64,000 bases of DNA from assembly GCA_016713725.1 (NCBI GenBank), contig JADJOO010000007.1, positions 177,131 to 241,130 of the forward strand. Direction: 5' to 3'. A program made the translations under genes and the position numbers. Of the stretch, positions 46,731 through 55,890 are shown in pieces; position 1 is the first letter of the stretch; every line of letters begins with the position of its first letter. The notes beneath the pieces were generated by a model. That model saw only the letters and a list, made by a program, of their open reading frames with translations. It did no database searches and was not told the DNA's origin. Origin of the DNA: Pseudomonadota bacterium (GTDB lineage: Bacteria > Pseudomonadota > Gammaproteobacteria > Steroidobacterales > Steroidobacteraceae).

Positions 46731-48007
46731 ATGCGCACCGCATTGGCCGCGACCTGGACCCTGCTGCTCGGAATGGCGCTGCTGATGCTGGGCGCCGGCC
46801 TGCAAGGCACGCTGGTCGGCCTGCGGGCGAGCCTCGAGGGATTTCCCACGCTTCTCGCGGGCATCATGCTGGCGGCCTACTACCTCGGGTACATGGCAGG
46901 TTCGGTGGTGACGCCTGGCCTGGTCAACTCGGTGGGGCACGTCCGCGTCTTTGCTGCGCTCAACTCGCTCGCTTCAGTGCTGATCCTGCTCCAGGGTGTG
47001 TTCGTCGCGCCACTGCCCTGGACGCTGGTGCGCATCCTCTTTGGTTTCTGCTTTGCGGGCATCTACGTGGTGGCCGAGAGCTGGCTCAACGGCCGCGTGG
47101 ACAACGAGCATCGCGGCCTGCTGTTGTCGATCTACATGCTCGTCTGCTACGGGGCCTCGGTCTCGGGCAGTTGCTGCTCAACGTTGCCGATCCTCGCAGC
47201 ACGCTGCTGTTCATCCTGGTGTCGATCCTGATCTCGGTCGCGATGGTGCCGATGGCGCTCACGTCCAGCTCGGCGCCCGAGATCACCGTTCCGGTCCGGG
47301 TCGGCCCGCGCGACCTGTTTCGACGCTCGCCGCTCGGCGTGGTCGGCGTGGCGGTCGCTGGCGCGGTCTCGGGTTGCCTGTTCTCGCTGGGCGCCATTTA
47401 CGCGGACGGCGAGGGCTTCACCACGTTCGAGGTTTCGTTGTTCATGGCGGTCGCCATTCTTGCGGGCTGCGTCACTCAACTGCCGATCGGCCGCATCTCC
47501 GACCGGATGGACCGCCGCAAAGTGGTCATCGCCGTCTGCCTGCTGGCGGTCTTCGGTGCGCTCGGCGCATGGTGGCTGGCGGAGGTGTCACGTCTGGCCT
47601 TCTTCGCCCTGGTTGCTGCGTATGGCGGCACGAGCCTGACGCTGTATTCGCTGAGCTCGGCGCACGTCAACGATCACGTGCCGGCCGATGAGAAGCTCGG
47701 CGCCAGCAGCACGTTGATACTCGTGAACGGCGCCGGTGCGTTCATTGCCCCGATCGTCGTTGCTGCCGTCATGGGGGTGGTCGGCAATGACACGTTTCTG
47801 CCGCTGCTGGCCCTCATGCACCTGTTGCTCGCCGTCTATGCGATATTCCGCATGGTGCGGCGCGCCGCGGTTCCGGGCGAGCAGAAATCGCCCTTCGTCG
47901 GGACGCCGCCGGGCACGAGTTCCAGCGGCGAGTTGCTGGGGCACGCGGCTGATCGTACCGAGGCGGTCCAGGGCAGCTCATCGATTGCGCATCAGCTGCG
48001 GACCTGA
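46731..48007 (+). CDS. MFS transporter (YcaD-like; one frame change)
   Basis: Twelve-helix major facilitator of about 425 residues: LLMLGAGLQGTLVGLRASLEG, YYLGYMAGSVVTPGLV, LFGFCFAGIYVVAESWLNGR (characteristic of the YcaD/UPF0226 group) and LPIGRISDRMDRRKVV (motif A of the second half). One base change near 47,170 separates the halves. It follows the class II aldolase gene and may export or import the compound processed there. Confidence 0.85.
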
Positions 48008-48018
48008 GTCAACGAGCA

Positions 48019-49026
48019 ATGAAACCCTGCCTGGCAAAAAAGCCGATGACATCGATCCGCAGTTTCAGCCATGCACTGGTGATCGCGGCCGTTGGCCTGG
48101 CCGGCTGCGCATCACAACGGCCACTGCCGGACGATGGCTTCGTCGATGTGCCCGGTGGCCGCGTCGCTTTCCGCGTCATCGGCGGTGGCGGTTCAGTGCC
48201 GGTGCTGCTGATCCATGGTGGCCCCGGTGGTACGAGTTGCGCGTACGCCAGCACGGTGGACGGCATTGCATCGTCGCGACCCGTCGTCCTCTATGATCAG
48301 TTGGGCTCCGGCAACTCCGACAGAATGCTCGACTTGAAGCGGGATGCCGTACTGCCCCGCTTCGTGATGGAAGTGCAGGCGATCCGCGAGCAGCTCCACC
48401 TGAAGGAAGTTCATCTTGTCGGTCATTCCTGGGGTGCCACAGTGGCATTGGAGTATCTGCTGACCGCAAACCCGACAGGCGTGCGTTCGGTCAGTTTTGT
48501 CGGTCCTCTGCTATCGACGCGACGCTGGGTTGAGGACGCCAATGAACTCGTCCGGCAATTGCCGCAGGACGCCCAGGATGCCATCAGGGCTGCGAAATCG
48601 ACGGGCAACTACGACACGCCAAGGTTCAAGGCAGCCAATGAGATCTTCGAAGCGAACTTCGGTGCTCGTACGCCGCGGGAGCAACGGCACCTCCCGGTGT
48701 GTGCTTCAACGCCGGTTCGCTTCAATGCACAGCTGTATGAATACATGTGGGGTCCGTCGGAGTTCGTGGCCAACGGCACCTTGCGTGACTACGACCGATT
48801 CGCGCAGTTGAGTACGCTCAAGCTGCCGACACTGTTCCTGGTCGGGGAATACGACGAAGCGCGACCCGACACGGCACGGGAGTTTCAGGCGCAAGTGCCG
48901 GGTGCAATCGTGAAGGTGATTGCCGGGGCCGGCCACAGCGTAACCATCGACCAGACTGCGGCCTTCAACGCGGCGATCGCGGAGTTCATCCTCGGCGCGG
49001 AGAAAGTTCGACCCGGCAGCGATTGA
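48019..49026 (+). CDS. Proline-iminopeptidase-like lipoprotein
   Basis: Intact 335-residue S33-type alpha/beta hydrolase. Lipobox VGLAGC, oxyanion motif LLIHGGPGGTS, YDQLGSGNSDR, nucleophile GHSWGATVAL, aspartate in LVGEYDEARP and histidine in AGAGHSVTI. The HGGPG and DQxGxGxS pair identify proline iminopeptidase relatives. Predicted to be anchored in the outer membrane facing the periplasm. 11 bp after the MFS gene, so possibly in the same transcript. Confidence 0.87.
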   Translation: MKPCLAKKPMTSIRSFSHALVIAAVGLAGCASQRPLPDDGFVDVPGGRVAFRVIGGGGSVPVLLIHGGPGGTSCAYASTVDGIASSRPVVLYDQLGSGNSDRMLDLKRDAVLPRFVMEVQAIREQLHLKEVHLVGHSWGATVALEYLLTANPTGVRSVSFVGPLLSTRRWVEDANELVRQLPQDAQDAIRAAKSTGNYDTPRFKAANEIFEANFGARTPREQRHLPVCASTPVRFNAQLYEYMWGPSEFVANGTLRDYDRFAQLSTLKLPTLFLVGEYDEARPDTAREFQAQVPGAIVKVIAGAGHSVTIDQTAAFNAAIAEFILGAEKVRPGSD

Positions 49027-49204
49027 AAGAGCCAACTTTCCGATTTTCGATCTGTTGCTGCTCGGCGTCGAAATCGACGCGGCGGGCTCACGTGGCGGGC
49101 TTCCGGGCCGATAGTCTGCAAGCGCAGGAACAGGGAAGAGCTTGATAACGGAGGGAGGGCCCTCATCTACAAATCGCGTGAAGAATGGAGCGAGCGCTCC
49201 CGCC

Positions 49205-49326
49205 AACCGACCCATGCGGGCACGGTGGTTCCCCCGGCAACCGGGGCACACGGCCGAAAGGCAAACCAGTCAACCCAGCGGGGTGACGCCGCGGGCAAAA
49301 CGATAGGAGCCTGCCCAGCTCCAAAA
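49205..49326 (+). promoter_or_regulatory. Structured RNA leader, possible c-di-GMP-I-like riboswitch
   Basis: Four consecutive hairpins can be drawn. They are CCCCGG/CCGGGG (49232-49246), GCC-GAAA-GGC (49253-49262), GTCA..CCC/GGG..TGAC (49269-49287) and GCGGGC/GCCTGC (49291-49314). The phrase GAAAGGCAAACC followed by a stem and then GACGC recalls the GEMM (c-di-GMP-I) core, AAAGGCAAACC...GGGACGCAAAGCC, but AAAGCC is not preserved. It lies directly before an HD-domain gene, so a cis-regulatory RNA is likely even if the class is wrong. Confidence 0.4.
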
Positions 49327-49330
49327 ACTG

Positions 49331-49921
49331 ATGTTGACGACGGTCGCCGAGGACGGTGGCCCCTGTGAGGTGCAAATGCCTGGAGCCAAAGACGATATCG
49401 GCCTTGTAATACGCGCGGCGCAGTTCGCGGCCCACAAGCACAAAGACCAGCGGCGGAAGGATGTGAAGGCGACCCCTTACATCAACCACCCCATCAACCT
49501 CGCCGAGGTACTGCACACGGATGGGAGGGTGCACGATCCGATCGTCATCGCCGCCGCCCTGTTGCACGACACGATCGAGGACACCAAGACGACCTACGAT
49601 GAATTGCGGGGTGCCTTCGGAGCCACGGTGGCGGACGTCGTGATCGAAGTGACGGACGTAAAGTTCCTGGCGGATGAATCGCGCAAACGGCTGCAAGTGG
49701 CGAAAGCCGGTCGTGCCAGCGAGCGGGCGCGGCTGGTGAAACTGGCGGATAAGATCTGCAACCTGCGCGACATCCTCGCGAGTCCGCCGGCCGGATGGTC
49801 GCTGGCTCGGCAGCAGAAGTACTTCGACTGGGCAAAGCAGGTTGTTGACCAGGCGCGCGGGGTGAACCCGGAGCTCGAGCGGATGTTCGATCGACTGTAC
49901 CGGCAGAGACCGGTGGGTTAG
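49331..49921 (+). CDS. HD-domain hydrolase, MESH1/SpoT-like
   Basis: A single HD domain of about 180 residues: AAQFAAHKHKDQRRKD, YINHPINLAEVL, LLHDTIEDTKTTYDEL (HD plus the ED motif of SpoT-type hydrolases) and LVKLADKICNLRDI. Length and motif order match stand-alone (p)ppGpp 3'-pyrophosphohydrolases (MESH1 type); no synthetase domain is present. ATG 49331 is the first start, ATG 49376 (MPGAKDDIGL) is closer to the domain. The structured leader upstream suggests ligand-controlled expression. Confidence 0.88.
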   Translation: MLTTVAEDGGPCEVQMPGAKDDIGLVIRAAQFAAHKHKDQRRKDVKATPYINHPINLAEVLHTDGRVHDPIVIAAALLHDTIEDTKTTYDELRGAFGATVADVVIEVTDVKFLADESRKRLQVAKAGRASERARLVKLADKICNLRDILASPPAGWSLARQQKYFDWAKQVVDQARGVNPELERMFDRLYRQRPVG

Positions 49922-50159
49922 GGGCACCGGGCCCGCCATCGGCTCGACGAGCGCCCGCGAGGTGCGCGCCAGATCGGCGCTGCATCGGGAGCACGTCGCC
50001 TGCTGCCCAGATCCGGTCATGCATCAATGACTGAAACGAGTCCTTGCCCCGGCGATTCTCTCAGGCATCACTTTATCTGCAGATATTTTGACTGCGCCGC
50101 AACAACGCGCGCACGATAGTCCCGGATCGATCGATACCAACAACAGCAGGGGAGATCCT
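49922..50159. other. Spacer without a recognised gene
   Basis: No coding family or clear hairpin is visible in this 238-bp stretch. A probable ribosome-binding site GGGGAGA lies just before the next start codon. Confidence 0.35.
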
Positions 50160-50528
50160 ATGAAGCGCTATACCGTAATGCTGGCGGCCTTGGTGGGGCT
50201 GTTCGTGCTCACGAATCCCGCCGAAGCAAGTGTCCTGCGGGTCGTCGTGGTTGAAACGAACGACGTGGCCGCTTACATGAGCCAGTTGAACACGCTCAGG
50301 TCGAGTCTGCAGCGCCTCGGCAGCAAGTCAACGGTTCGGGCCTGGCGCGCGCGCTTTGCGGGTCCGAACGCGGGCTCCGTCGTCGTTGCAGTCGAGTATG
50401 CCGACATGGCGACCTTCGCAGCGGAAGACTCCATGATCGCCAAGGACGCGGAATACCAGGCGACGCTCAAGAGCATGAGGCAGCTACGCAAGATCGTCTC
50501 GGACAGCCTGTACGAAGAGCTGAAATGA
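50160..50528 (+). CDS. Small exported protein, dimeric alpha/beta-barrel-like
   Basis: Intact 122 residues: signal peptide MKRYTVMLAALVGLFVLTNP ending AEA, then VLRVVVVETNDVAAYMSQL, SVVVAVEYADMATFAAED and an amphipathic C-terminal helix. The beta-alpha-beta pattern resembles ferredoxin-like dimeric barrel domains that bind small ligands. Family not recognised with certainty. GGGGAGA precedes the start. Followed by another exported protein after 22 bp. Confidence 0.65.
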   Translation: MKRYTVMLAALVGLFVLTNPAEASVLRVVVVETNDVAAYMSQLNTLRSSLQRLGSKSTVRAWRARFAGPNAGSVVVAVEYADMATFAAEDSMIAKDAEYQATLKSMRQLRKIVSDSLYEELK

Positions 50529-50550
50529 CCTGAAGAGAGGGGGAATGCAT

Positions 50551-51003
50551 ATGAAGAAGACATGGCTCTGGTGCCTGCTCGGCGTGCTCTCGCTTGGGAG
50601 CACTTCAATGTCGCAAGCTCAGCAGTCGAGCGGCGAAATCGAGAAAGCGATCGCGGCGCTGGAAGGCCAGTGGATGGAGTCACAAAGGACGAATAATCCC
50701 GACCTCGTCGCCCCGTTGCTGGCAGACAAGTTCGTGAACACGAGCACCGATGGGAAGGTCCGCAATCGGTCTGAGACTCTGGCGATCGCGAAAGCGACCA
50801 AGTACCAGAGTGTCGAGTATCCGGATGTGAAGGTAACGGTGTTTGGCGACACGGCCATCGCGACAGGCGGCTTCAAGGGCAAGGGCACCGATGAATTGGG
50901 AAAGCCCTTCGATACGCATGAGCGCTGGACCGATACGTGGGTAAAGATGCCAGATGGCAAGTGGCAGTGCGTCGCAAGTGACGGCTCGAACATCAAGCAG
51001 TAA
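50551..51003 (+). CDS. Exported SnoaL/DUF4440-like protein
   Basis: Intact 150 residues with signal peptide (TWLWCLLGVLSLGSTSMSQA). The mature part IEKAIAALEGQWMESQRTNN, LVAPLLADKFVNTSTDGK and ERWTDTWVKMPDGKWQCVAS follow the NTF2-like DUF4440 pattern. ATG 50545 is an alternative start (MHMKK). Probably periplasmic; ligand unknown. Likely co-transcribed with the preceding small exported protein. Confidence 0.8.
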   Translation: MKKTWLWCLLGVLSLGSTSMSQAQQSSGEIEKAIAALEGQWMESQRTNNPDLVAPLLADKFVNTSTDGKVRNRSETLAIAKATKYQSVEYPDVKVTVFGDTAIATGGFKGKGTDELGKPFDTHERWTDTWVKMPDGKWQCVASDGSNIKQ

Positions 51004-51111
51004 CAATCGCACGACGCTCGATCAAATTGGCCGCCGTTACCCACGGCGGCCTCTATGTCGTCCGCGCGCATATGCGTTATTGGAAGGCACAGGAAACAGG
51101 GGGCTCCAGGC

Positions 51112-51966
51112 ATGAACGAAGACTTCATTCACTGCTGGAACGAAATCCTGGTCCCGAAATGGAATCGATTCCGCCATTTGCTGTCCGGTAACGGCGGCAT
51201 CCACAGCGAACTTGCGTATCCGCATTTCGGGTTCAGGGTCGGCGACAAGGTGCTCGACATAGGCTGCGGTTACGGCGAGACCTGCCTGGACATCGGCCGC
51301 ATGGTGACGGATGCCGGTGTGGTGCTGGGGCTGGATTGCACCGAGGCGTTTCTGGCCGACGCGAACCGTGAACGGGATCAGGCCGGGCTCCGACAGGTGC
51401 GTTACGAACTTGGGGATGCCCAGACGCACGCCCTGCCGTCGGAATATTTCGATGTCGTGTTTTCACGGTTCGGCGTGATGTTCTTCGAGAGCGTGGTCAT
51501 GGCGCTGCGCAATGCGCATCGCGCGCTCAAACCGGGCGGCACTGTGTGCCTGATCGTGTGGCGCACGATCAAGGACAATCCATGCTGGGGCGGGGCGAAG
51601 GAGATCGCGCTCAAGTATTTGCCGCCGCCGGGCGATCAGGCCAAGACCTGCGGACCTGGGCCGTTTTCGATGGCGGATGAGGAGACCGTCCGCGCGATGC
51701 TGAAGGTCGCCGGCTTTACCCAGGTCGAATTGTTCAGGCGCATCGATGCCGAGATCTGCGTCGGCACCAGTGTGGAGGAGGCGATCGATTACCAGATCCT
51801 GGTCGGACCTTCCGGCGAGATCGTGCGTGAGGCGGGCCCGGAAGGGCAGAAGCAGCTCCCGCTGATCCGTGCAGAACTGGGCGCACTCATGCAGGCGCCC
51901 CGACGCGCCGATGGCTCCGTCTGGATGCCGTCAAGCACCTGGGCCATCATGGCCCGCAAATCGTGA
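51112..51966 (+). CDS. SAM-dependent class I methyltransferase
   Basis: Intact 284 residues. Motif I VLDIGCGYGETCLDIG, acidic loop VLGLDCTEAFLAD, motif around YFDVVFSRFGVMFFE and ALKPGGTVCLIVW. The N-terminal WNEILVPKWNRFRHLL with the SRFGVMFF phrase is common in UbiE/COQ5-like small-molecule methyltransferases. Substrate unknown. It stands alone; the TGACGTCACCC repeat begins 13 bp after its stop. Confidence 0.85.
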   Translation: MNEDFIHCWNEILVPKWNRFRHLLSGNGGIHSELAYPHFGFRVGDKVLDIGCGYGETCLDIGRMVTDAGVVLGLDCTEAFLADANRERDQAGLRQVRYELGDAQTHALPSEYFDVVFSRFGVMFFESVVMALRNAHRALKPGGTVCLIVWRTIKDNPCWGGAKEIALKYLPPPGDQAKTCGPGPFSMADEETVRAMLKVAGFTQVELFRRIDAEICVGTSVEEAIDYQILVGPSGEIVREAGPEGQKQLPLIRAELGALMQAPRRADGSVWMPSSTWAIMARKS

Positions 51967-51979
51967 TTGCGCCGGCACG

Positions 51980-52017
51980 TGACGTCACCCATGTCTTTCG
52001 TAGCGATTTAGAGCTGG
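51980..52017 (+). repeat. TGACGTCACCC repeat, copy 4
   Basis: TGACGTCACCC, TTTCGTAGC and TTTAGAGCTGG match 22266-22303 at 30 of 38 positions. It lies 30 kb from the other three copies, at the end of the methyltransferase gene. Confidence 0.55.
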
Positions 52018-52082
52018 CGCTGCGCTCGTGATGATGAGCGTGTCGGCACGCGGCGGCGGACAACGCTGCGTGCCGTCGCTCG

Positions 52083-53580
52083 TCACTCCTGCGTGGCGCG
52101 AATAGCAAAGCGCAGCGGTACCGCGCCCACCTTCAGCTTGTCGCCATCCTTGAGCAACTGCCGCTTGATTCGCCGCCCGTTGACGAAGCAGCCATTGGTG
52201 CTGTTCATGTCTTCGAAGATCACGGCGTCGTGGCTGACCCTGAGAACCGCGTGATACCGGCTGACCGAACCAGACTGCAGCCGGATGTCGCATTCACGGC
52301 CACGGCCGATCGAAATCGAACTCTTGTTGAGCAGGTGCACGACGCCCTCGGCATCATCGCGCGTCAGTGTCCTGAGCCGCGTCTCGCCCTCGTGCTTGCG
52401 GGTCTGCAGCGCCACCTGATGGATGTCGCGACGAATGGCCTGCATCGCCTCGACATGCTGGTGCAACTCGACCTGCAGAGCCTCGACCTGCCGGGCGCTG
52501 GCCCCCTGTTCAAGCTGCTTGGCCGCCAGCTCCCGTCGTACCTGCTCCAGCTCCTCATGCAGCTGCGCGACGCTGTCCTGCAACGTTGCCTCACGCTGCA
52601 TCAGGGTGGCCCGCGCTTCCTGCAGTCCCTGCAACTCCTGATCCTGGCTGGCGATCACCTCCTGTCGCGCTTTCCAGTGAGGCGCTGCGCTCGGCGAGCT
52701 GTTGGCCCAGCCCGTCATTCTCGATCAACGCGCGGCGGAGTTCGTCCGCAAGGTGCCGATTTCCGCCTGGCGTTCCGACAGTTCACGCTGCAGCTCGGCC
52801 GCCTCTCGGCGCACGTTCGCTGATCTCGTGCTGGTGTGTGGCCACGCTCTGCACCAGCGATTCGCCATTGGCGACCGCACTGGCCAGCTGCGCCGAGGTG
52901 TCACTGAGTCGACTTTCCAGCGCGGCAATGCGCTGCTCACGAGCCACGCGGGAGCGCTCCAGGTCGTCTTTTTCGAGCAGGGCCTGCGCCATGCTGCGCG
53001 CCAGTGCGGCTGCAGAGGCATGCTGCTCTTCGAACTGCTGTTGCGCGGTCAACAACTCCAATTGCAGCGCTTCGCCACGCTGACGTTGCTCCTCCAGCTG
53101 CCGGGCCAGGTCGCCCATTTGGTGTGCATGCTGCTCGCGCAAATGCTCTGCCTCGGCGCGTTGCTGCTCCAGCTGATCCTGCAGCTGTTGTCGGCTCGCC
53201 AGCCATTGCAGGCGTTCTTCGGCGAGGCGGTCACGATCCCGCGCGACCGCCTCGCTGTGGACCTGCAAGTCGGCATGGCTTGACTGCAGGGATTCATGGC
53301 TTGCGTGCAGCTGGGTGAGTTTGACCTCGGCATCCGCCAGTGCGGTTTCCAGGCTGACGATCCGGTCCCGCACCGAGACGAGTTCATCCATCAGGTCCAG
53401 GTGCTCGGCCGCCTCGGCGCGCAGTGCGGCGGTCACGCCCAGCTGCGGCCGGTATTCTCCCGTGGCGTCGTCCACGTCGGGTGGCGCGTCAACCATGTCC
53501 GCCGGGCCCAGGATCGGTAGCCTGGCGGTGATGTCCAGGTCGTCATCCGCCAAACTGTCCTCAGGCGGAGTTCGCATCAT
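52083..53580 (-). CDS. FHA-domain protein with long coiled coil (two frame changes)
   Basis: An acidic N-terminus (TPPEDSLADDDLDITAR) is followed by some 330 residues of heptad-rich coiled coil (ALADAEVKLTQLHASHESLQ onward). A C-terminal FHA domain completes it: ISIGRGRECDIRLQSGSVSR and FEDMNSTNGCFVNGRRIKR, with the GR...S...NG phosphothreonine-binding residues. Frame changes near 52,815 and 52,695 lie in the coiled coil. About 500 residues, cytoplasmic. A scaffold reading Ser/Thr phosphorylation is likely, but no kinase is adjacent. Confidence 0.85.
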
Positions 53581-53720
53581 TCAGGCCTCCAGGCATGGTC
53601 GCGGGCGTCACCGACGCGCGTGCACGGGGTGCAGCGCATGGGCAGCATTATCCGTGCCAGGGCTCGCAGCGCAATGCGACCACCGGCAACCGGTGCAATG
53701 GCACGGCAGTTGCGCAATGG

Positions 53721-55535
53721 TCATCCCACGACGCGTTCGACCTCGCGTTCTACGAGGTCGGCAATGCTCCGGCTCTCGTCGAGGAGGCGCGCGATCTCGG
53801 CGCCAACGCGCTCGACAAATTCGGGATCCTTGATCGATTTCAGGTTGATGCGTGCGTTGTAGGCCGCACCCTTCACTCCCGCGAGGGCGACCAGGGCGCC
53901 GACCCCGGCGTCGGTAATCATGACGTCATTGCCGCAGCGCGCGGCCAGCAGGCACAGTTCGAGTGCCGCGCGGCACTGCCGGGCGGTCTCCAATGGGACC
54001 TCGGTGGCATGCTTGTAGCCGGACTGGAGCGCCTGGCTGCGCGCGCTCTTCTGGTCCTGCGTGTCCTTCGGCATGCGCAGGGCGTCCATGACGCCGTTGA
54101 AGGCCTGCGTGTCCGCGTCGACCGCGGCCAGCAGGAGGTCCTGGTGTCTTGTGCCCTGGCGGCAAGCGCGTCCAGTTCCTCGTAGCGACCGCCAAACTCG
54201 GCCTTGCCGACCGTCAGGTTCGCGACCATCGCGGCTAGCGCCGCGCCGATCGAGCCTGACAGCGCGGCGATCGAACCACCGCCCGGAGCTGGCGTGTCGC
54301 GCGAGACCTCGTCGACGAACTCTCCGACCGTCTTGCGGACCAGGTCACCGGCGGGGCGGGGCAGGCCCAGTACCTTCTTCTCGGTTTCGAACGGCGCGAC
54401 GTCGCGCAGGCCCATCGCCTGCACCGCGGTTTCGATCACGTCACCGACGGGGAGCCCGGTGGACTTGTGCATGCGACGCAGGTAGTAGCGGCCGGATTCC
54501 AGCATGGCGTCGAACGGGACCACGCCAACGATCTCGGAACCGGTGACGGCAATGCCGCGCAGCGCGGCTTCCTCGCGCGCGGCCTCCAGGACCGCATGGG
54601 CCGGCGTCACCTTGAAATCGGTCAGGTTGATGGAGATCTGCGCGCGACGGTACTTGTCGACCACCCAGCCGACCGCCTTGACGTGCGAGAAGCGGCCGTC
54701 CGCGTACACGGGCCTTCCGGCGACCGCCTCCGCCGGGTAGCCGAGGGCCGAGTAGCGGGCGGCCAGGTCCCTGCCGTGGTCGTCGCGGTAATGCGCCGAA
54801 AGCGCTTCCCATGTCTTCGCGACATGATCGCAGGCGCCGCAGGGGAAGCTGTCCTTGCCGAACACCACCGTCTCGCCCTTGTAGTAGAAAGGCGCGACGT
54901 TGCCGCTGCGCTTGTGACGGCCGCGCTCGCGCAGCGTAGGCGATGTCGTCCGCATAGCGCTTGTCGGTGGTTGCAAGGTTGACGTTGTAGGCGATCAGGA
55001 ACTCGCGCGCGCCGATGATGTAGGCGCCGGACCGCGGATTGTGCGTGGCCGGGCCGAAGTCGGGCCTCCAGTCCGGCTGCGCCAGCTTGTTTGCCAGCCC
55101 CTCGTATTCGTCGGCCCGCACGGCGGCAAGGTTCCTGCGGGACGGGCTCGTTGCAGCGTGCTCGTACAGGTACACCGGGATGCCGAGATCGCCGATGCGG
55201 CGGCCGCATTCCCTGGCCAGCGCCACGCAGTCGCCCATGGTGACGCCGGCGACCGGCACGAAGGGGCAGACGTCCATCGCGCCCATGCGTGCGTGGCTGC
55301 CGTGATGCTTCGCCATGTCGATGGTTTCGCTGGCGCGTTTGCCGGCGCGGAAGGCTGCCTCGACCGCCTCCGGCGGACCGACGAAGGTGACTACCGCGCG
55401 GTTGGTGTCTTCGCCCGGGTCGACGTCGAGCAGCGTCACGCCGCGGACAGCCTCGATCTCTGCCACGATGCTGCGGATCACCGCGGCATCGCGCCCTTCG
55501 GAAAAATTCGGCACGCATTCCACCAGCTTGCTCAT
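53721..55535 (-). CDS. ftcD: Glutamate formimidoyltransferase/formimidoyl-THF cyclodeaminase (frame changes)
   Basis: N-terminal formiminotransferase: MSKLVECVPNFSEGRD, DVDPGEDTNRAVVTFVG and MGAMDVCPFVPVAGVTM. C-terminal cyclodeaminase: PAPGGGSIAALSGSIGAAL, MVANLTVGK and the end AGVKGAAYNARINLK. Transfers the formimino group of formiminoglutamate (histidine breakdown) to tetrahydrofolate and deaminates it. About 600 residues versus about 540 in the mammalian enzyme. The excess is an insertion near 54,750-54,900 with CGACDHVAKTW...HYRDDH, a Cys2His2 arrangement. Frame changes near 54,945 and 54,145. No other hut genes are adjacent. Confidence 0.9.
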
Positions 55536-55578
55536 GTCCGGCTCCGCGACGCTCATGAAGTCATGGGGTGCTGACAAG

Positions 55579-55836
55579 TTAACTCTTTTCGCCCTGAAAA
55601 GCGGCTATTCGGTGCTGCGGACGACTCCAATCACTTCCGACCCGCCGCAACGGTCCACGCCGGTCCCAGGCCTGCGCTGCGAGGATACCCCGACGTCCCC
55701 CCTCGACCTCGAGCAGCGACTGGGTCCAGGGACTGACCGCAGAGGCGTGACGTTCAATGGCGGTGTACATTCCGGGGTGGTACGCAACGCCATCGTCGTT
55801 CACATTCCAGCCTTGGTAATTTGCCCGAGTTGACAT
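55579..55836 (-). CDS. Hypothetical small protein
   Basis: An 85-residue ORF beginning MSTRANYQGWNVNDDGVAYH, between ftcD and the lipoprotein gene. Amino-acid use (aromatic and Asn-rich start, then an Arg/Gly-rich tail) looks partly protein-like, but no family is recognised and it lies in the only open space of this interval. It may be the damaged end of a longer gene. Low confidence. Confidence 0.25.
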   Translation of the reverse strand: MSTRANYQGWNVNDDGVAYHPGMYTAIERHASAVSPWTQSLLEVEGGRRGILAAQAWDRRGPLRRVGSDWSRPQHRIAAFQGEKS

Positions 55837-55890
55837 GAAACGCCACACTACCCGTGCGAGTCTCATTACGCGCCAGTGACAGAAAACTTC

